DNA of 50,311 nucleotides from IMG/VR virus record IMGVR_UViG_3300008267_000221, positions 1 through 50,311 of that record; one strand, 5' to 3'. Under the pieces are notes generated by a model. The model saw nothing but the letters and a program-made list of their open reading frames with translations. It was not told the origin of the DNA and searched no databases. The DNA is from a virus. The position numbers and the translations under genes were made by a program. Positions 38,037 through 46,197 of the stretch are shown piece after piece. Numbering within the stretch: the stretch's first letter is position 1; the number at the start of each line of letters is the position of its first letter.

Positions 38037-39272
38037 TTAAATTCTTGATTCAAATTCTCCTATTTTACCATACTTAGGATGATATATGAGCACAAGACCA
38101 GCTCTTATGTTATTAACGTAATTATTATCTAAGTGCCATCTATCAGTACCTGAAAGAGAAGGCATTTGTTGTATCCTTACACCTTTCACCTCTTTAGCCA
38201 TATAGTGATGTTTGTCACCTGTATGTATCTCTCTATATTTAGCAGCACCAAAATCAAAGCTATCCTTACCTGTAGCAAACAATAATGGAAGATCATCTAT
38301 CTTACAGTTACCATGGTGGTATCCTATGAACGTACTTCCTAACACTACAGATTTAGTTGTTGAGTGTTCTCTCTGGAAAGTAACATCTTCACATTCTTTG
38401 AAAAACACCTCTAGAGCATGTGCTAGATAAAATGATTTAGTTCTGTCATGATTGCCCTGAACCAATATCACTTCAACATATTCACTAACAGATCTTAGAT
38501 AGTTAATAGCTGTAACTAGAAGATCAAATCCCTCTTCATATTCATTATCATATCCTACAAGTACATCTTGAGGTGTACCTTGTGTAGTTTGATTCTGGTA
38601 GTTATCTGTATGAAAAAAGTCATTTGATATTGGAAAAACTATCGTACTTATAGTGAATGAGTTTTTTACCTTCTCTACAAGGTTGTGAACAGTTGTAAGA
38701 TATTGTAATTTTTTTTCTTGTATTGTTTCACCCTCTAATGTTTTTTTAGCTAAATGGAAATCAGCTATAGAAATCTCAATATCAACTTCTTCTCTAGAAC
38801 TATCATCATCAAGACTGTAGTTTACTATTAGTTCTTTGGGTTGGTAGTTCTCTAAAAACTTAGCAAAATCTTCTGGAGTGTAATCTTTTGGTTGTTTAAG
38901 AGTTGCAAACACTGAACTTGTAAACTTACCATTAGGTTTTTGTTTAGTCCAGTAGTTAGAAATCTTATACTTGTCTAGGTTTATTTTATGTAGTTTCGCT
39001 AACTCAATGTCATCTTTAGGCTCAAAACTTGTTTCAATTGTAGATTCTAATGTTCCTTTTTCATTGTTCACCTTAATTACCATCTCCTCTAGAACATCAA
39101 TATAATGTGCAACTTCTGCATCATCTCTCACTCTTTCCTTATTTCTTAGTTCTTTTAATAGCTCATCAACTACTTCTTCTGACACACCTAGCTTTTCAGC
39201 ATAGACTTTTTTACTTTTCTTCCAGCCAAGCATCTGCTCTAACTGGGAAAGCAAGTTTTGATTTACTGCCAT
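38037..39272 (-). CDS. Calcineurin-like metallophosphoesterase with an N-terminal helix-turn-helix-like region
   Basis: This 411-residue protein carries the ordered motifs of calcineurin-like phosphoesterases: DFH near residue 171, a GDxxH-like NDFFH near 218, GNHDR near 273, HHG near 319 and HTGDKHH near 352 in place of the usual GHxH. The N-terminal about 50 residues (SKKVYAEKLGVSEEVVDELL) look like a small helix-turn-helix. The family hydrolyses phosphodiesters or phosphomonoesters with two metals; the substrate here is unknown. It is the first gene after a strong terminator and a candidate promoter, inside a block of structural genes. The tight five-base spacing to the next gene shows shared expression. 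The family call is firm; the biological role is open (nucleic-acid processing is plausible). Confidence 0.8.
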   Translation of the reverse strand: MAVNQNLLSQLEQMLGWKKSKKVYAEKLGVSEEVVDELLKELRNKERVRDDAEVAHYIDVLEEMVIKVNNEKGTLESTIETSFEPKDDIELAKLHKINLDKYKISNYWTKQKPNGKFTSSVFATLKQPKDYTPEDFAKFLENYQPKELIVNYSLDDDSSREEVDIEISIADFHLAKKTLEGETIQEKKLQYLTTVHNLVEKVKNSFTISTIVFPISNDFFHTDNYQNQTTQGTPQDVLVGYDNEYEEGFDLLVTAINYLRSVSEYVEVILVQGNHDRTKSFYLAHALEVFFKECEDVTFQREHSTTKSVVLGSTFIGYHHGNCKIDDLPLLFATGKDSFDFGAAKYREIHTGDKHHYMAKEVKGVRIQQMPSLSGTDRWHLDNNYVNNIRAGLVLIYHPKYGKIGEFESRI

Positions 39273-39299
39273 ATATAGTTTTTATTGGTTAAATTAGTA

Positions 39300-39331
39300 T
39301 AAAGGTATGAATATATTTTATATATACCAAA
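39300..39331 (-). promoter_or_regulatory. Candidate Bacteroidota-type promoter for the middle unit
   Basis: On the minus strand TTTG (39331-39328) is followed after 20 bases by TACCTTTA (39307-39300), matching TTTG-N19/21-TANNTTTG except for the last base. It lies between the terminator at 39376-39409 and the phosphoesterase start codon at 39272. Copies of AAATTAGT flank it at 39291-39298 and 39365-39372. Confidence 0.6.
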
Positions 39332-39338
39332 TCTTTTT

Positions 39339-39373
39339 AACTAATTTAATTATATAAGTTAATCAAATTAGTT
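39339..39373. repeat. Inverted repeat upstream of the candidate promoter
   Basis: AACTAATTT (39339-39347) and AAATTAGTT (39365-39373) form a 9-base inverted repeat with a 17-base spacer, just upstream of the candidate -33 element. It could be a protein-binding site, but AT-rich DNA gives such repeats by chance. Confidence 0.35.
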
Positions 39374-39375
39374 AT

Positions 39376-39409
39376 AAAATAAAAACTCCCAGGGTAGAAA
39401 CCCTAGGAG
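39376..39409 (-). terminator. Intrinsic terminator ending the right-hand unit
   Basis: On the minus strand CTCCTAGGGT pairs with ACCCTGGGAG (ten pairs, one G-U wobble) around a four-base TTCT loop and is followed at once by TTTTTATTTT. It begins 35 bases after the stop of the 247-residue gene. Stem, loop and U tract are all of classical form, so this is the best terminator in the window. Confidence 0.85.
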
Positions 39410-39444
39410 ATACCCTGTAAAACCAACAAAACAGGATTTTTATA

Positions 39445-40188
39445 TTATAATGAACAACTTGACACAGAATCAATTGTTCCTAAACCATCTATTACAGTGA
39501 AGCAATCTGAAGCATTAGAATAATATCCATTAACAGCAGGAATTGTTAGTCCTGAATCAGTGTATAAAACAGAAGCTGCACCTAATACAGGATCTGCACT
39601 ATAGTATGTTGTAGTCACTAATCCTGCACAAGCATTTGCACAACTTGTATCATCATATACTAATTCAAATGAATATGATGGAGTAGCTGTAGTAGTTGTT
39701 GTAGTTGTACAGTCAAGATCAGAAGCACAAGGAAGAGTTCCTCCTGTTACAACTAATGAACCATCACCTCCTGAGTATATAAATGAATCTTGTTGAGCAC
39801 AGATATTTACATCAAAATTTGATAGTTTGAAATTTTGAGGAACACCGTCACAATCTATCCAATCAACTTCATACTCACCTATTCCTGTCAAGTTATAACA
39901 GAAGCAAGGAATCTTTGTAGTTGTTGTAAAAGGTGGAACAGGAGGATCTGTAGAAGTGGTTGTGGTTGTAACATTTACAGTGAGGTCTATGTAGTTCTTA
40001 CAATCTCCACTAGACATCACTCTTATTATAGTGGTTCCATCAGGAACAATGTACGATGTATATCCCATAAGGAGGTCTATCTTTGCAACTCCCACTTCAA
40101 ATGCTGATACAAATCCATCAACATTTGAATATAAGTTGAAAGGCCCTGTGTCACTTCCAGCTATTGATAATGTAATAAATAATGTCAT
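39445..40188 (-). CDS. Modular tail decoration protein with Thr-rich linkers
   Basis: This is a 247-residue protein built of three small beta-type modules joined by Thr-rich linkers. Module A (residues 1-72) resembles the N-terminus of the 300-residue protein at 29101-30003. After a linker of Thr and Pro, module B starts CFCYNLTG, has WIDCDG and NICAQ, and ends DLDC; it resembles modules in the split muzzle region. After seven Thr and ATP, module C ends in a Cys-rich tail (SVSSCSL). It is the last gene before the strong terminator and follows the repeat fibre by 13 bases. I see no enzyme motif. A surface-exposed adhesion or decoration role fits the linkers and fibre neighbours, but the receptor or partner is unknown. 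Confidence 0.55.
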   Translation of the reverse strand: MTLFITLSIAGSDTGPFNLYSNVDGFVSAFEVGVAKIDLLMGYTSYIVPDGTTIIRVMSSGDCKNYIDLTVNVTTTTTSTDPPVPPFTTTTKIPCFCYNLTGIGEYEVDWIDCDGVPQNFKLSNFDVNICAQQDSFIYSGGDGSLVVTGGTLPCASDLDCTTTTTTTATPSYSFELVYDDTSCANACAGLVTTTYYSADPVLGAASVLYTDSGLTIPAVNGYYSNASDCFTVIDGLGTIDSVSSCSL

Positions 40189-40201
40189 GTATTGTTTGGT
40201 T

Positions 40202-42163
40202 TTATGCTAAAGTTATTAATATCTGTCTTGATCCAGTTATTCTATAAAGACACCCTGCAGGAAGTGCTGCATCAGCAGCTGCATCACTAGCATATACAGG
40301 TAGATTTGTTAATCTAAATTGTAGATTTACAAACTCTGAAGGTCCTTGAAACTGATTCTGATCATTTGCTCCAAGTTGTTTAATTGCATAAGAACTTGCA
40401 ACTGTACCAGTTCCAATTGGACCACTCTGATTTTCTATCTGTAAACCAACAGTTTCTGCAACTGCTCCAGCATAACCTATAAGTGTATCAGCAACAGGGG
40501 GCATAGCTCTATATGCAATAACTCTATCAATAGTACCACTAGGACCTCCAAGAGAAGCTTTTGCAAATTGAGCTTGAGCAGCATGTGCTGAACAAACTCC
40601 ACCTGAAACATCTCTACCTGTGGCAAATTGAAAATAACTAAATGATCCTGTATATGAACCAGCAACATTTAATACTTGAGGACCTGTACCATTAAATGTA
40701 AAATTTACTCTTGAGACATTTCCAAAATAAGAAGTTGCAGTTCCTGTGTATGTTCCTGCAGTTGTTAACTCTGTTGCTGAACTTGAAGCACCTATACTTC
40801 CTTTTCCTGTACCTGGAAGACCTACTTTAAATATATTTAATCTTGTATCTGAGTTATCAGTTGGTAAAAATGGTGTAGCACCCATACCTATATTACCAGC
40901 AAAATAACTTTGTGCACTTACAGATAAGTTTCCAGTAATAGCTATTCTATCTGTATTAGGGACTGCAGCTGGAACAGGGTTTGGATTAGCAGGACCAGGA
41001 ATAACAGACAGAGCTGTTGTATGAGTTGGTGCTGCAGAAAAAGTAAGAGTGTTAGCAAGAAGTGTAACTGTAGTGGCTGCTACTAATGGTCCACCTAACT
41101 GAATATTGCTTCCAGTTTTTGTAAGACCATTATTTGCTGTAATATTACCAAGAAGTGTAGCAACTGCAGTTCTTCTTGTTATATCAGTACCATCTTGTGT
41201 AATTACGTACACTGGAGAATTCTCTGTAACAAGACCTGCGAACTTTAATGTATTTACAGGATCAGCTGTTACAGTTGTAGCAGTTACGAGAGGGCCACCA
41301 AGTTGAATATTATTTGCTGTTTTTGTAAGTCCATTATTAGCAGTGTTTGCTAATGTAGCTAGAGTAGCTTTCTTTAGAAGTCCTGTTGTATTATCAATAG
41401 ATACAATATAATTTGGATTTGAATCTGTAGCAAGGTTAGCTATAGCTAATGTGTTTGCACCAGCTATTGTAATAGTTGTAGGAGTGGTTAGTGTACCACC
41501 TAATTGAATATCACTACCCACCTTGTTAAGACCGTTACTAGCTGTAATATTTGCTACAGTACCTAAAGGAGTTTTTCTTATTAGTCCTCCAGTCTCTGTA
41601 AGAAGAAATGTTGGTGAACTGTCTGTTGACAATCCTGTTATAGAGAGTGTGTTTGCTCCATTTACACCAATTGTTGTTGGTGTAACAAGGTTACCACCAA
41701 GTCTGATGTTATTTAAAGTTTTAGTAAGACCGTTATCAGCAGTTACATCACTAACTATAGCTGATGCTAAAGTTCTTCTAACTACACCAAGACTTGTCTC
41801 TGTAAGGATGTAATCTGGATTTGGATCTATTACAAGTCCAGTAATAGAAAGTGTGTCTGTTGAGCTAGTTGCAATTGATGTTGGTGTTACAAGAGGACCA
41901 CCTAATTGAATATTATTAAGAACTTTATTAAGACCATTATTTGCAGTTACTGTAGATCCAGGAGTGTTACAAATTGAATCATCAATTTTTTGCAAAGCCA
42001 CACATAACGTATCACAAGATTCTATTCCTGTACATGGAAGATTTGGTCCAGCATATACAACCCCATCACAACTAATTCTGCTGTTAGGATTACAAGGATC
42101 ATTTCCACATCCAGAGTATATTATTTCTGTATTATAGCAAGGAGTTCCAGGAGAACAAGACAT
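40202..42163 (-). CDS. Tail or head fibre with five repeats of about 67 residues
   Basis: This is a 653-residue fibre. The N-terminus (residues 1-70) is Cys-rich and probably attaches to the virion. Five repeats start near residues 76, 144, 210, 277 and 345 with the pattern NGL-x-K, then I-x-LGG, TT, NTL, GL and an acidic/Pro stretch before the next. This is typical of beta-structured trimeric fibre shafts. The C-terminal part (about 400-653) is Gly/Ser/Thr-rich and ends with LYRITGSRQILITLA, a terminal tail common on phage fibres. It lies 18 bases after the collar fibre gene and 13 before the decoration protein. A receptor-binding role is inferred. Confidence 0.75.
   Translation of the reverse strand: MSCSPGTPCYNTEIIYSGCGNDPCNPNSRISCDGVVYAGPNLPCTGIESCDTLCVALQKIDDSICNTPGSTVTANNGLNKVLNNIQLGGPLVTPTSIATSSTDTLSITGLVIDPNPDYILTETSLGVVRRTLASAIVSDVTADNGLTKTLNNIRLGGNLVTPTTIGVNGANTLSITGLSTDSSPTFLLTETGGLIRKTPLGTVANITASNGLNKVGSDIQLGGTLTTPTTITIAGANTLAIANLATDSNPNYIVSIDNTTGLLKKATLATLANTANNGLTKTANNIQLGGPLVTATTVTADPVNTLKFAGLVTENSPVYVITQDGTDITRRTAVATLLGNITANNGLTKTGSNIQLGGPLVAATTVTLLANTLTFSAAPTHTTALSVIPGPANPNPVPAAVPNTDRIAITGNLSVSAQSYFAGNIGMGATPFLPTDNSDTRLNIFKVGLPGTGKGSIGASSSATELTTAGTYTGTATSYFGNVSRVNFTFNGTGPQVLNVAGSYTGSFSYFQFATGRDVSGGVCSAHAAQAQFAKASLGGPSGTIDRVIAYRAMPPVADTLIGYAGAVAETVGLQIENQSGPIGTGTVASSYAIKQLGANDQNQFQGPSEFVNLQFRLTNLPVYASDAAADAALPAGCLYRITGSRQILITLA
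41055..41940 (-). repeat. DNA encoding five fibre repeats of about 200 bases
   Basis: The stretch encodes five copies of a roughly 66-68-residue unit of the fibre, each with NGL, LGG and NTL signatures. Copies are diverged at DNA level, so the array looks old, although short shared strings around the LGG codons could still support recombination. Confidence 0.75.
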
Positions 42164-42181
42164 ATTATTATTATTTATAGA

Positions 42182-43276
42182 TTAAGGAATGTACATTATA
42201 TAATAGCAAGCAATTGCTGGTTGATTGTTAGCATGAGGAAGACCACCTCCATCATTTGCAATAGTTAAGTTTGTAGTTGCAGTAAGTGTCACAGGACTAG
42301 ATGTATAATTTGTAGCATTTCCAGTTTGTACCCATGTATTAGAACTACCAGTTTGATTAGCATCAATTGGATTACCAAATGCTAAAGTGTGTGTGTGAGG
42401 ATTAGGTGAAATAGTAGTTGGTGCTGAGCTTCCTGGGTGATTGTGTGTAGGTATTTGTTGAATACTTAACGTAACACTGTTTGCTCCTGCTTTTGTAAAC
42501 AAATTGTATGTTGGATTAAATCCTCCAGGAGCAACTTGAGGATCCATAGGTGAAGGACTAGGTATTGATGTAGCACCTACAGGAACACGTCCTCTTTTAT
42601 CAGGAGTTCCATTTTCACCATTACATAGATAGATTTTTTCCCAATCATTAAATCCTGCACCTGTGCTATCAAAATATTCAAGAGAACCGTAATATTCAAC
42701 CACTGTATTAGGGACCATTTTGGTGTAATACTTTCCAGAATCAACAGGAGTGTTTTGATTAATACACTCTATGATAAGATTACAAAGATCTGATAACTTT
42801 ACATAGTTTGTAGAAAGATCTATAGCTAGTGCAGAAAGATCTGATTGAATACCACAAACCTTTGTGATTATAGCTTGAACAACATCATGTGTATCAGAAT
42901 TACTATCTATATCTGTAAAACATCCTGTACCGTATGGAGCTTCTATAATATCAATTCTATCATTTGTAGCATCAAGTTCTGTTTGTAACTCACAAGCTGC
43001 TTGAATAAGAGCATTGAAAAGATTTACAGCAGTGAGGTCTTCACAAGTTGGAAGATACTTTTGAACTAGATTACATATCACAGTTGTTTCTGGGATAGTT
43101 ATTTTAATCCCTGTACCATCAAGAGTGGAAGTTAGGAACGTTATCAAAGCTTGCTCTACATAAGATAGAGAATCACCCTTCTTTATACCAAGAACAGGAA
43201 CATCAATTCCTGTATATTTAACACACTGATCTGATACTATCTCAGTGCAACCATTAAAACAATTTGAACAGGCCAT
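42182..43276 (-). CDS. Short tail fibre with a phage tail collar domain
   Basis: This 364-residue protein ends in a clear tail collar domain: TPDKRGRVPVGATS near residue 228, SIQQIPTHNHPG near 275-282 with the metal-binding type His-x-His, and LPHANNQPAIACYYIMYIP at the end. The N-terminal half has paired Cys residues (CSNCFNGC) and helical stretches (LTAVNLFNALIQAACELQTE) likely to form a trimer stalk and virion attachment. It starts on the base after the 88-residue gene's stop and precedes the repeat fibre. Such proteins act in adsorption, as in T4 gp12. The family call is firm; its exact location on this virion (collar or head) is not shown by sequence. Confidence 0.8.
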   Translation of the reverse strand: MACSNCFNGCTEIVSDQCVKYTGIDVPVLGIKKGDSLSYVEQALITFLTSTLDGTGIKITIPETTVICNLVQKYLPTCEDLTAVNLFNALIQAACELQTELDATNDRIDIIEAPYGTGCFTDIDSNSDTHDVVQAIITKVCGIQSDLSALAIDLSTNYVKLSDLCNLIIECINQNTPVDSGKYYTKMVPNTVVEYYGSLEYFDSTGAGFNDWEKIYLCNGENGTPDKRGRVPVGATSIPSPSPMDPQVAPGGFNPTYNLFTKAGANSVTLSIQQIPTHNHPGSSAPTTISPNPHTHTLAFGNPIDANQTGSSNTWVQTGNATNYTSSPVTLTATTNLTIANDGGGLPHANNQPAIACYYIMYIP

Positions 43277-43543
43277 TTATTTATTTTTTAAAAGTTTAAC
43301 TCTACTAGCAATCTTATTTGTTGTAAACTGACAAGCATAGTCTGGATTGCAAAGTCTATGTGTCAGTATTCTTTTGTAGTTTAACAAGTCACTAATTGCT
43401 ATACCTTTTATTGGAAGATTTAAAGAGAACACAATATTGTTGTATTCATCTTTAGCAAGCTCTGTAAGTCTACAGTCAATTTCAGATAGCAATGATGAAA
43501 TGTTAGAACACTCTAAACATTCTGAAAGTCTGGGTGATAACAT
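43277..43543 (-). CDS. Small conserved structural-block protein, 88 residues
   Basis: This is a Cys-containing helical protein (LSECLECSNISSLLSEIDCR, later RILTHRLCNPDYAC) with a basic end. No family is recognised. It lies between the zinc-ribbon ORF, which it overlaps by 41 bases, and the collar fibre gene, which it abuts exactly. Its helices could serve as an attachment or assembly factor for the fibre, but that is inference only. Confidence 0.55.
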   Translation of the reverse strand: MLSPRLSECLECSNISSLLSEIDCRLTELAKDEYNNIVFSLNLPIKGIAISDLLNYKRILTHRLCNPDYACQFTTNKIASRVKLLKNK

Positions 43544-43643
43544 TTTTTAATTTTTTAACTTGTCCGTTGCAATAAGCACACATGCCATTAATTAATTGAC
43601 ATCCACATCCTACATTAGCTCCACATTTTGAACACTTTGCCAT
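43503..43643 (-). CDS. Small zinc-ribbon protein, 46 residues
   Basis: This short ORF starts at ATG 43643, one base after the stop of the 185-residue gene (TAATATG). It encodes MAKCSKCGANVGCGCQLING followed by MCAYCNGQVKKLKNVI, and ends at TAA 43503 within the start of the 88-residue gene. The CxxC, CxC, CxxC arrangement is a zinc-ribbon/knuckle pattern. The tight placement and clear Cys pattern support a real gene, though it is shorter than usual gene-finder cut-offs. The role is unknown; it may bind nucleic acid or help assemble the Cys-rich fibre proteins that follow. Confidence 0.65.
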   Translation of the reverse strand: MAKCSKCGANVGCGCQLINGMCAYCNGQVKKLKNVITQTFRMFRVF

Positions 43644-43644
43644 A

Positions 43645-44202
43645 TTAGTAAAAGTTGGTTACATAATTATTACCAGAACAGCCACAATCACTTCTCATGA
43701 AGTTTGTAAGCATTTTGTTTGCCTGGTTGTATAGTTTGTTAGCTTGATCAATAGCACAGTTATTAGCTGCTGCTATAGATCCTTGAATAAAAAAGTAAAT
43801 ACTATTTAGATTTACTTTTTGTTGTGTTTTTATAGCCATGTCACACTCCATCATGTCTAGTCTCATAAATGCTGTATCAAACTTCTCTTGAAGCTGATCA
43901 ACTCTCATTATCGATCTTTCTACAAAATTCTTGTATGCAGGAGCAATTGAATATTTTAAGAAGTATACACCATCTGGTATTGGAAGAGTGTCAGCTCCTA
44001 CAGATGTTATTCCTAAAGAGGTTGAATTGAATACATTTATTTCTCCAGGATTGAACGGTAGATTAACACTATCAAAACCTGGTACTGTAATTTCAATTGA
44101 TGGAGCAGATGGGGTTGTTGGATATACAGAGATATCATTAATAGCTAATGTCTTGCTATTATATGTTGGAACAACTAGTATATCTAATTTTAAATCTGCC
44201 AT
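43645..44202 (-). CDS. Conserved structural-block protein, 185 residues
   Basis: The start chosen is ATG 44202 (MADLKLDILVVPTYN). An upstream in-frame start at 44250 would place the start codon inside a strong hairpin and add an unlikely N-terminus. The first about 95 residues look beta-rich with a Pro-rich segment (YPTTPSAPSIEITVPG); the rest is helical (RVDQLQEKFDTAFMRLDMME) and ends in SDCGCSGNN. The N-terminus (LDILVVPTYNSKTLAINDIS) suggests a virion beta-domain similar in layout to the 383-residue protein's start. It is a structural or fibre-anchoring protein by context; no enzyme motif is seen. Confidence 0.55.
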   Translation of the reverse strand: MADLKLDILVVPTYNSKTLAINDISVYPTTPSAPSIEITVPGFDSVNLPFNPGEINVFNSTSLGITSVGADTLPIPDGVYFLKYSIAPAYKNFVERSIMRVDQLQEKFDTAFMRLDMMECDMAIKTQQKVNLNSIYFFIQGSIAAANNCAIDQANKLYNQANKMLTNFMRSDCGCSGNNYVTNFY

Positions 44203-44218
44203 AGTGTTTAAAATAATT

Positions 44219-44260
44219 ATGCCAGAGGATTTTGAGAAAGATCCTCTCACCCTCTGGCAT
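44219..44260 (-). terminator. Hairpin (attenuator or terminator) after the 383-residue gene
   Basis: ATGCCAGAGG (44219-44228) and CCTCTGGCAT (44251-44260) form a perfect ten-pair stem. Inside it AGAGGAT (44225-44231) can alternatively pair with ATCCTCT (44241-44247). In minus-strand RNA the long stem is followed by AATTATTTTAAA, a weak U-rich tail. It may lower expression of downstream fibre genes relative to capsid genes. Confidence 0.55.
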
Positions 44261-44287
44261 AGGTTATATGATTTCTTTTATATTCTC

Positions 44288-45439
44288 TTAAGGAATATTT
44301 GTGCTTGTAGTTGTAGTGCTAGGCCAAATTGTAGTAATTGTACTAGTAGTAGTGATACAAGTGTTATCGCTACTTACATTTCCTAAAGCATCTTCCAAGA
44401 TAGTCTCAAGAGTACCTGAGATAGCTTGTGGAACAGCAATGATCACCATTGAATCTTCTTTGATATAATCACCCCAGCTATAAGCTGATTTATCATACTC
44501 ATTGAATTTGATGTAGTAAGTGTTGTAAGTTGTACCATCACTCACCCATGATTCAAAGTTTTCGTTGTAACCAACCATTCTGTAAAGATGCTTCAAGTAA
44601 CCAGCTTGGTAGCTATAGAAGTTCTTTTCCAATTGCTTAATCTCATCAGATGTTCCATCAGGATAAGAAGAACGCTGAGTGATTACAGCATTAGCAACAA
44701 TGTTACAGTTGTCAGCAACAATGAAGTCAGCAGTGGTAGCAGGACCAGAATAAACGAAAGTACGGAAGTACATTCTGTCATATTCGTAAGGGAATGCAGC
44801 CACATCACAAGGTTGACCATATCTAGTCAAAGCCTTACCAGAGATACGCAAGATAGCATTAGCATCGTTACCAATTCTTTGGAATTGATAGAATGTGTTA
44901 AAGCTAATGTTGTCTGGGTTGATACCAGGAGCTTGTTGTTGCAACTTCAAGATGAAAGCATCAATCAAAGCAGGAACATCAACTGTATCACATGGATCAC
45001 CACCGCAATCACAGCAAGGAGCTTGAACAGTCACTGAACGAGTGAAACCATTGAAATACAAAGTGTCAATGTAAGAAGAGTGTGCACGTAATGTTAAAGT
45101 TACGATATCACCACATTTTACATTCCAACCATCTACATCAGTCACCTGTGTAGCAGCTGTAGGACAACCTGTAACTTTGTACCACTCAGTTACATTAGAC
45201 TTACAAGAACCTTCGATACATCCAGCAATCTTGTCTGAACGCTTAGAACCTTGCAAATAAGTGTTTACTCTACCTTGAGCAACGTAGAAATAAGGGAAGT
45301 TTCCAGGGGTGGTTGTAGCCACATAGTTGTTGGAGAAAATACCAACTTGGCCTGGAAGCAAATCTTGTGTAGATCCAGAGCTAGGGAATGAATTTCCTAC
45401 TGGTACTACAAAGAGCGTAGTTAATGAAAAATCAGCCAT
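44288..45439 (-). CDS. Abundant-type virion structural protein, possibly auxiliary capsid protein
   Basis: This 383-residue protein is rich in Cys and aromatic residues (CIEGSCK, then PCCDCGGDPCDTVDVP). Its codons include more C/G-ending choices than those of the neighbouring fibre genes, like the capsid gene, which hints at high expression. The N-terminus is a beta-type domain (TLFVVPVGNSFP). The C-terminus is a Thr/Ser tail (TTTSTITTIW, then STTTTSTNIP) similar to linkers in the split muzzle and decoration genes, but here with nothing attached. It follows the 243-residue protein by 26 bases and is followed by a strong hairpin. A head-decoration or auxiliary capsid role is inferred from its position after the capsid gene. 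Confidence 0.5.
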   Translation of the reverse strand: MADFSLTTLFVVPVGNSFPSSGSTQDLLPGQVGIFSNNYVATTTPGNFPYFYVAQGRVNTYLQGSKRSDKIAGCIEGSCKSNVTEWYKVTGCPTAATQVTDVDGWNVKCGDIVTLTLRAHSSYIDTLYFNGFTRSVTVQAPCCDCGGDPCDTVDVPALIDAFILKLQQQAPGINPDNISFNTFYQFQRIGNDANAILRISGKALTRYGQPCDVAAFPYEYDRMYFRTFVYSGPATTADFIVADNCNIVANAVITQRSSYPDGTSDEIKQLEKNFYSYQAGYLKHLYRMVGYNENFESWVSDGTTYNTYYIKFNEYDKSAYSWGDYIKEDSMVIIAVPQAISGTLETILEDALGNVSSDNTCITTTSTITTIWPSTTTTSTNIP

Positions 45440-45465
45440 TTTGTTTATATTTAATTGTTAAAAAT

Positions 45466-46197
45466 TTATTCGTTTGTTTGTATTCTAAGCTGAGCAGTTT
45501 GTATTGCAGATTGATTCTCTGTATACATAGCTAAGTTTTGAACTGTAAGATCTAGAAGTTCGTCCTCAAGATAGGTTTCTAATTCACAATCTTGGTCTAC
45601 TGAGGGTGCACCGTCAAACTTGATATATCCTTCTTTATCAATGTATTTAGGATATCTCATGTATGTTATGTAGATTTTTGTTGGTGTAAAAGTACCATCT
45701 GTAAAGATTGATATTTCATCAGAGGATAAGAAGTTAAAAGTCTCTTGATACTCAAACGATGGTTTGTAATGTTCATTGTTTAGAATGAATTGTAAATCAC
45801 CGTGTTTAGCAAGATCTCTATTAATCCAAATTTTTCTATCCTTGCACCTTCCCTTATCAGCTAATATATAACTATCTAGATAGAACATATATTTAGGATT
45901 GAGAACATCTGTCTTAGCAAACCATTGATTTAGTTGTGGGTTCTTGATTTTAAGTTTCAAAGGTTGATTGTTATATGTAACAACAAGACTTTGAAGATCT
46001 TCATAACGCTTCTTGAAAGCATCTAGTCCAAGTCCACTCACTGTGCTCTGACCATCAACCTTTTGTTTTATCAGTTTGATTTGAGCTTCGTTGAGAGCTA
46101 AAATCTTATCTTCTAATTGAATCTGTTGATGATCATTAGTAGATAGTTTATTTAGTCTCTGGTCAATTTTATATAATAAACTATCTACTGGTATCAT
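45466..46197 (-). CDS. Head-tail adaptor or ring-type virion protein, 243 residues
   Basis: The protein starts with helical, charged residues (DSLLYKIDQRLNKLSTNDHQ) and then has mixed alpha/beta text with FAKTDVLNPKYMFYLDSYI and ITYMRYPKYIDKEG. It ends in a helix (LEDELLDLTVQNLAMYTENQ). This layout resembles conserved proteins of the crAss-like head-tail connector, but I cannot assign it to a named ring. Its ATG overlaps the TGA of the upstream gene (ATGA), indicating translational coupling. No enzyme motif is seen. Confidence 0.5.
   Translation of the reverse strand: MIPVDSLLYKIDQRLNKLSTNDHQQIQLEDKILALNEAQIKLIKQKVDGQSTVSGLGLDAFKKRYEDLQSLVVTYNNQPLKLKIKNPQLNQWFAKTDVLNPKYMFYLDSYILADKGRCKDRKIWINRDLAKHGDLQFILNNEHYKPSFEYQETFNFLSSDEISIFTDGTFTPTKIYITYMRYPKYIDKEGYIKFDGAPSVDQDCELETYLEDELLDLTVQNLAMYTENQSAIQTAQLRIQTNE

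Noticed and set aside
40202-42163. CRISPR-like or diversity-generating repeat array
   Set aside because: The repeats are coding, about 200 bases long and diverged, with no spacers, no reverse transcriptase and no template repeat in the window.
43931-44386. A 151-residue plus-strand open frame spanning a gene and the hairpin gap
   Set aside because: It runs antisense to two well-placed structural genes and crosses the hairpin; its composition is that of a shadow frame.
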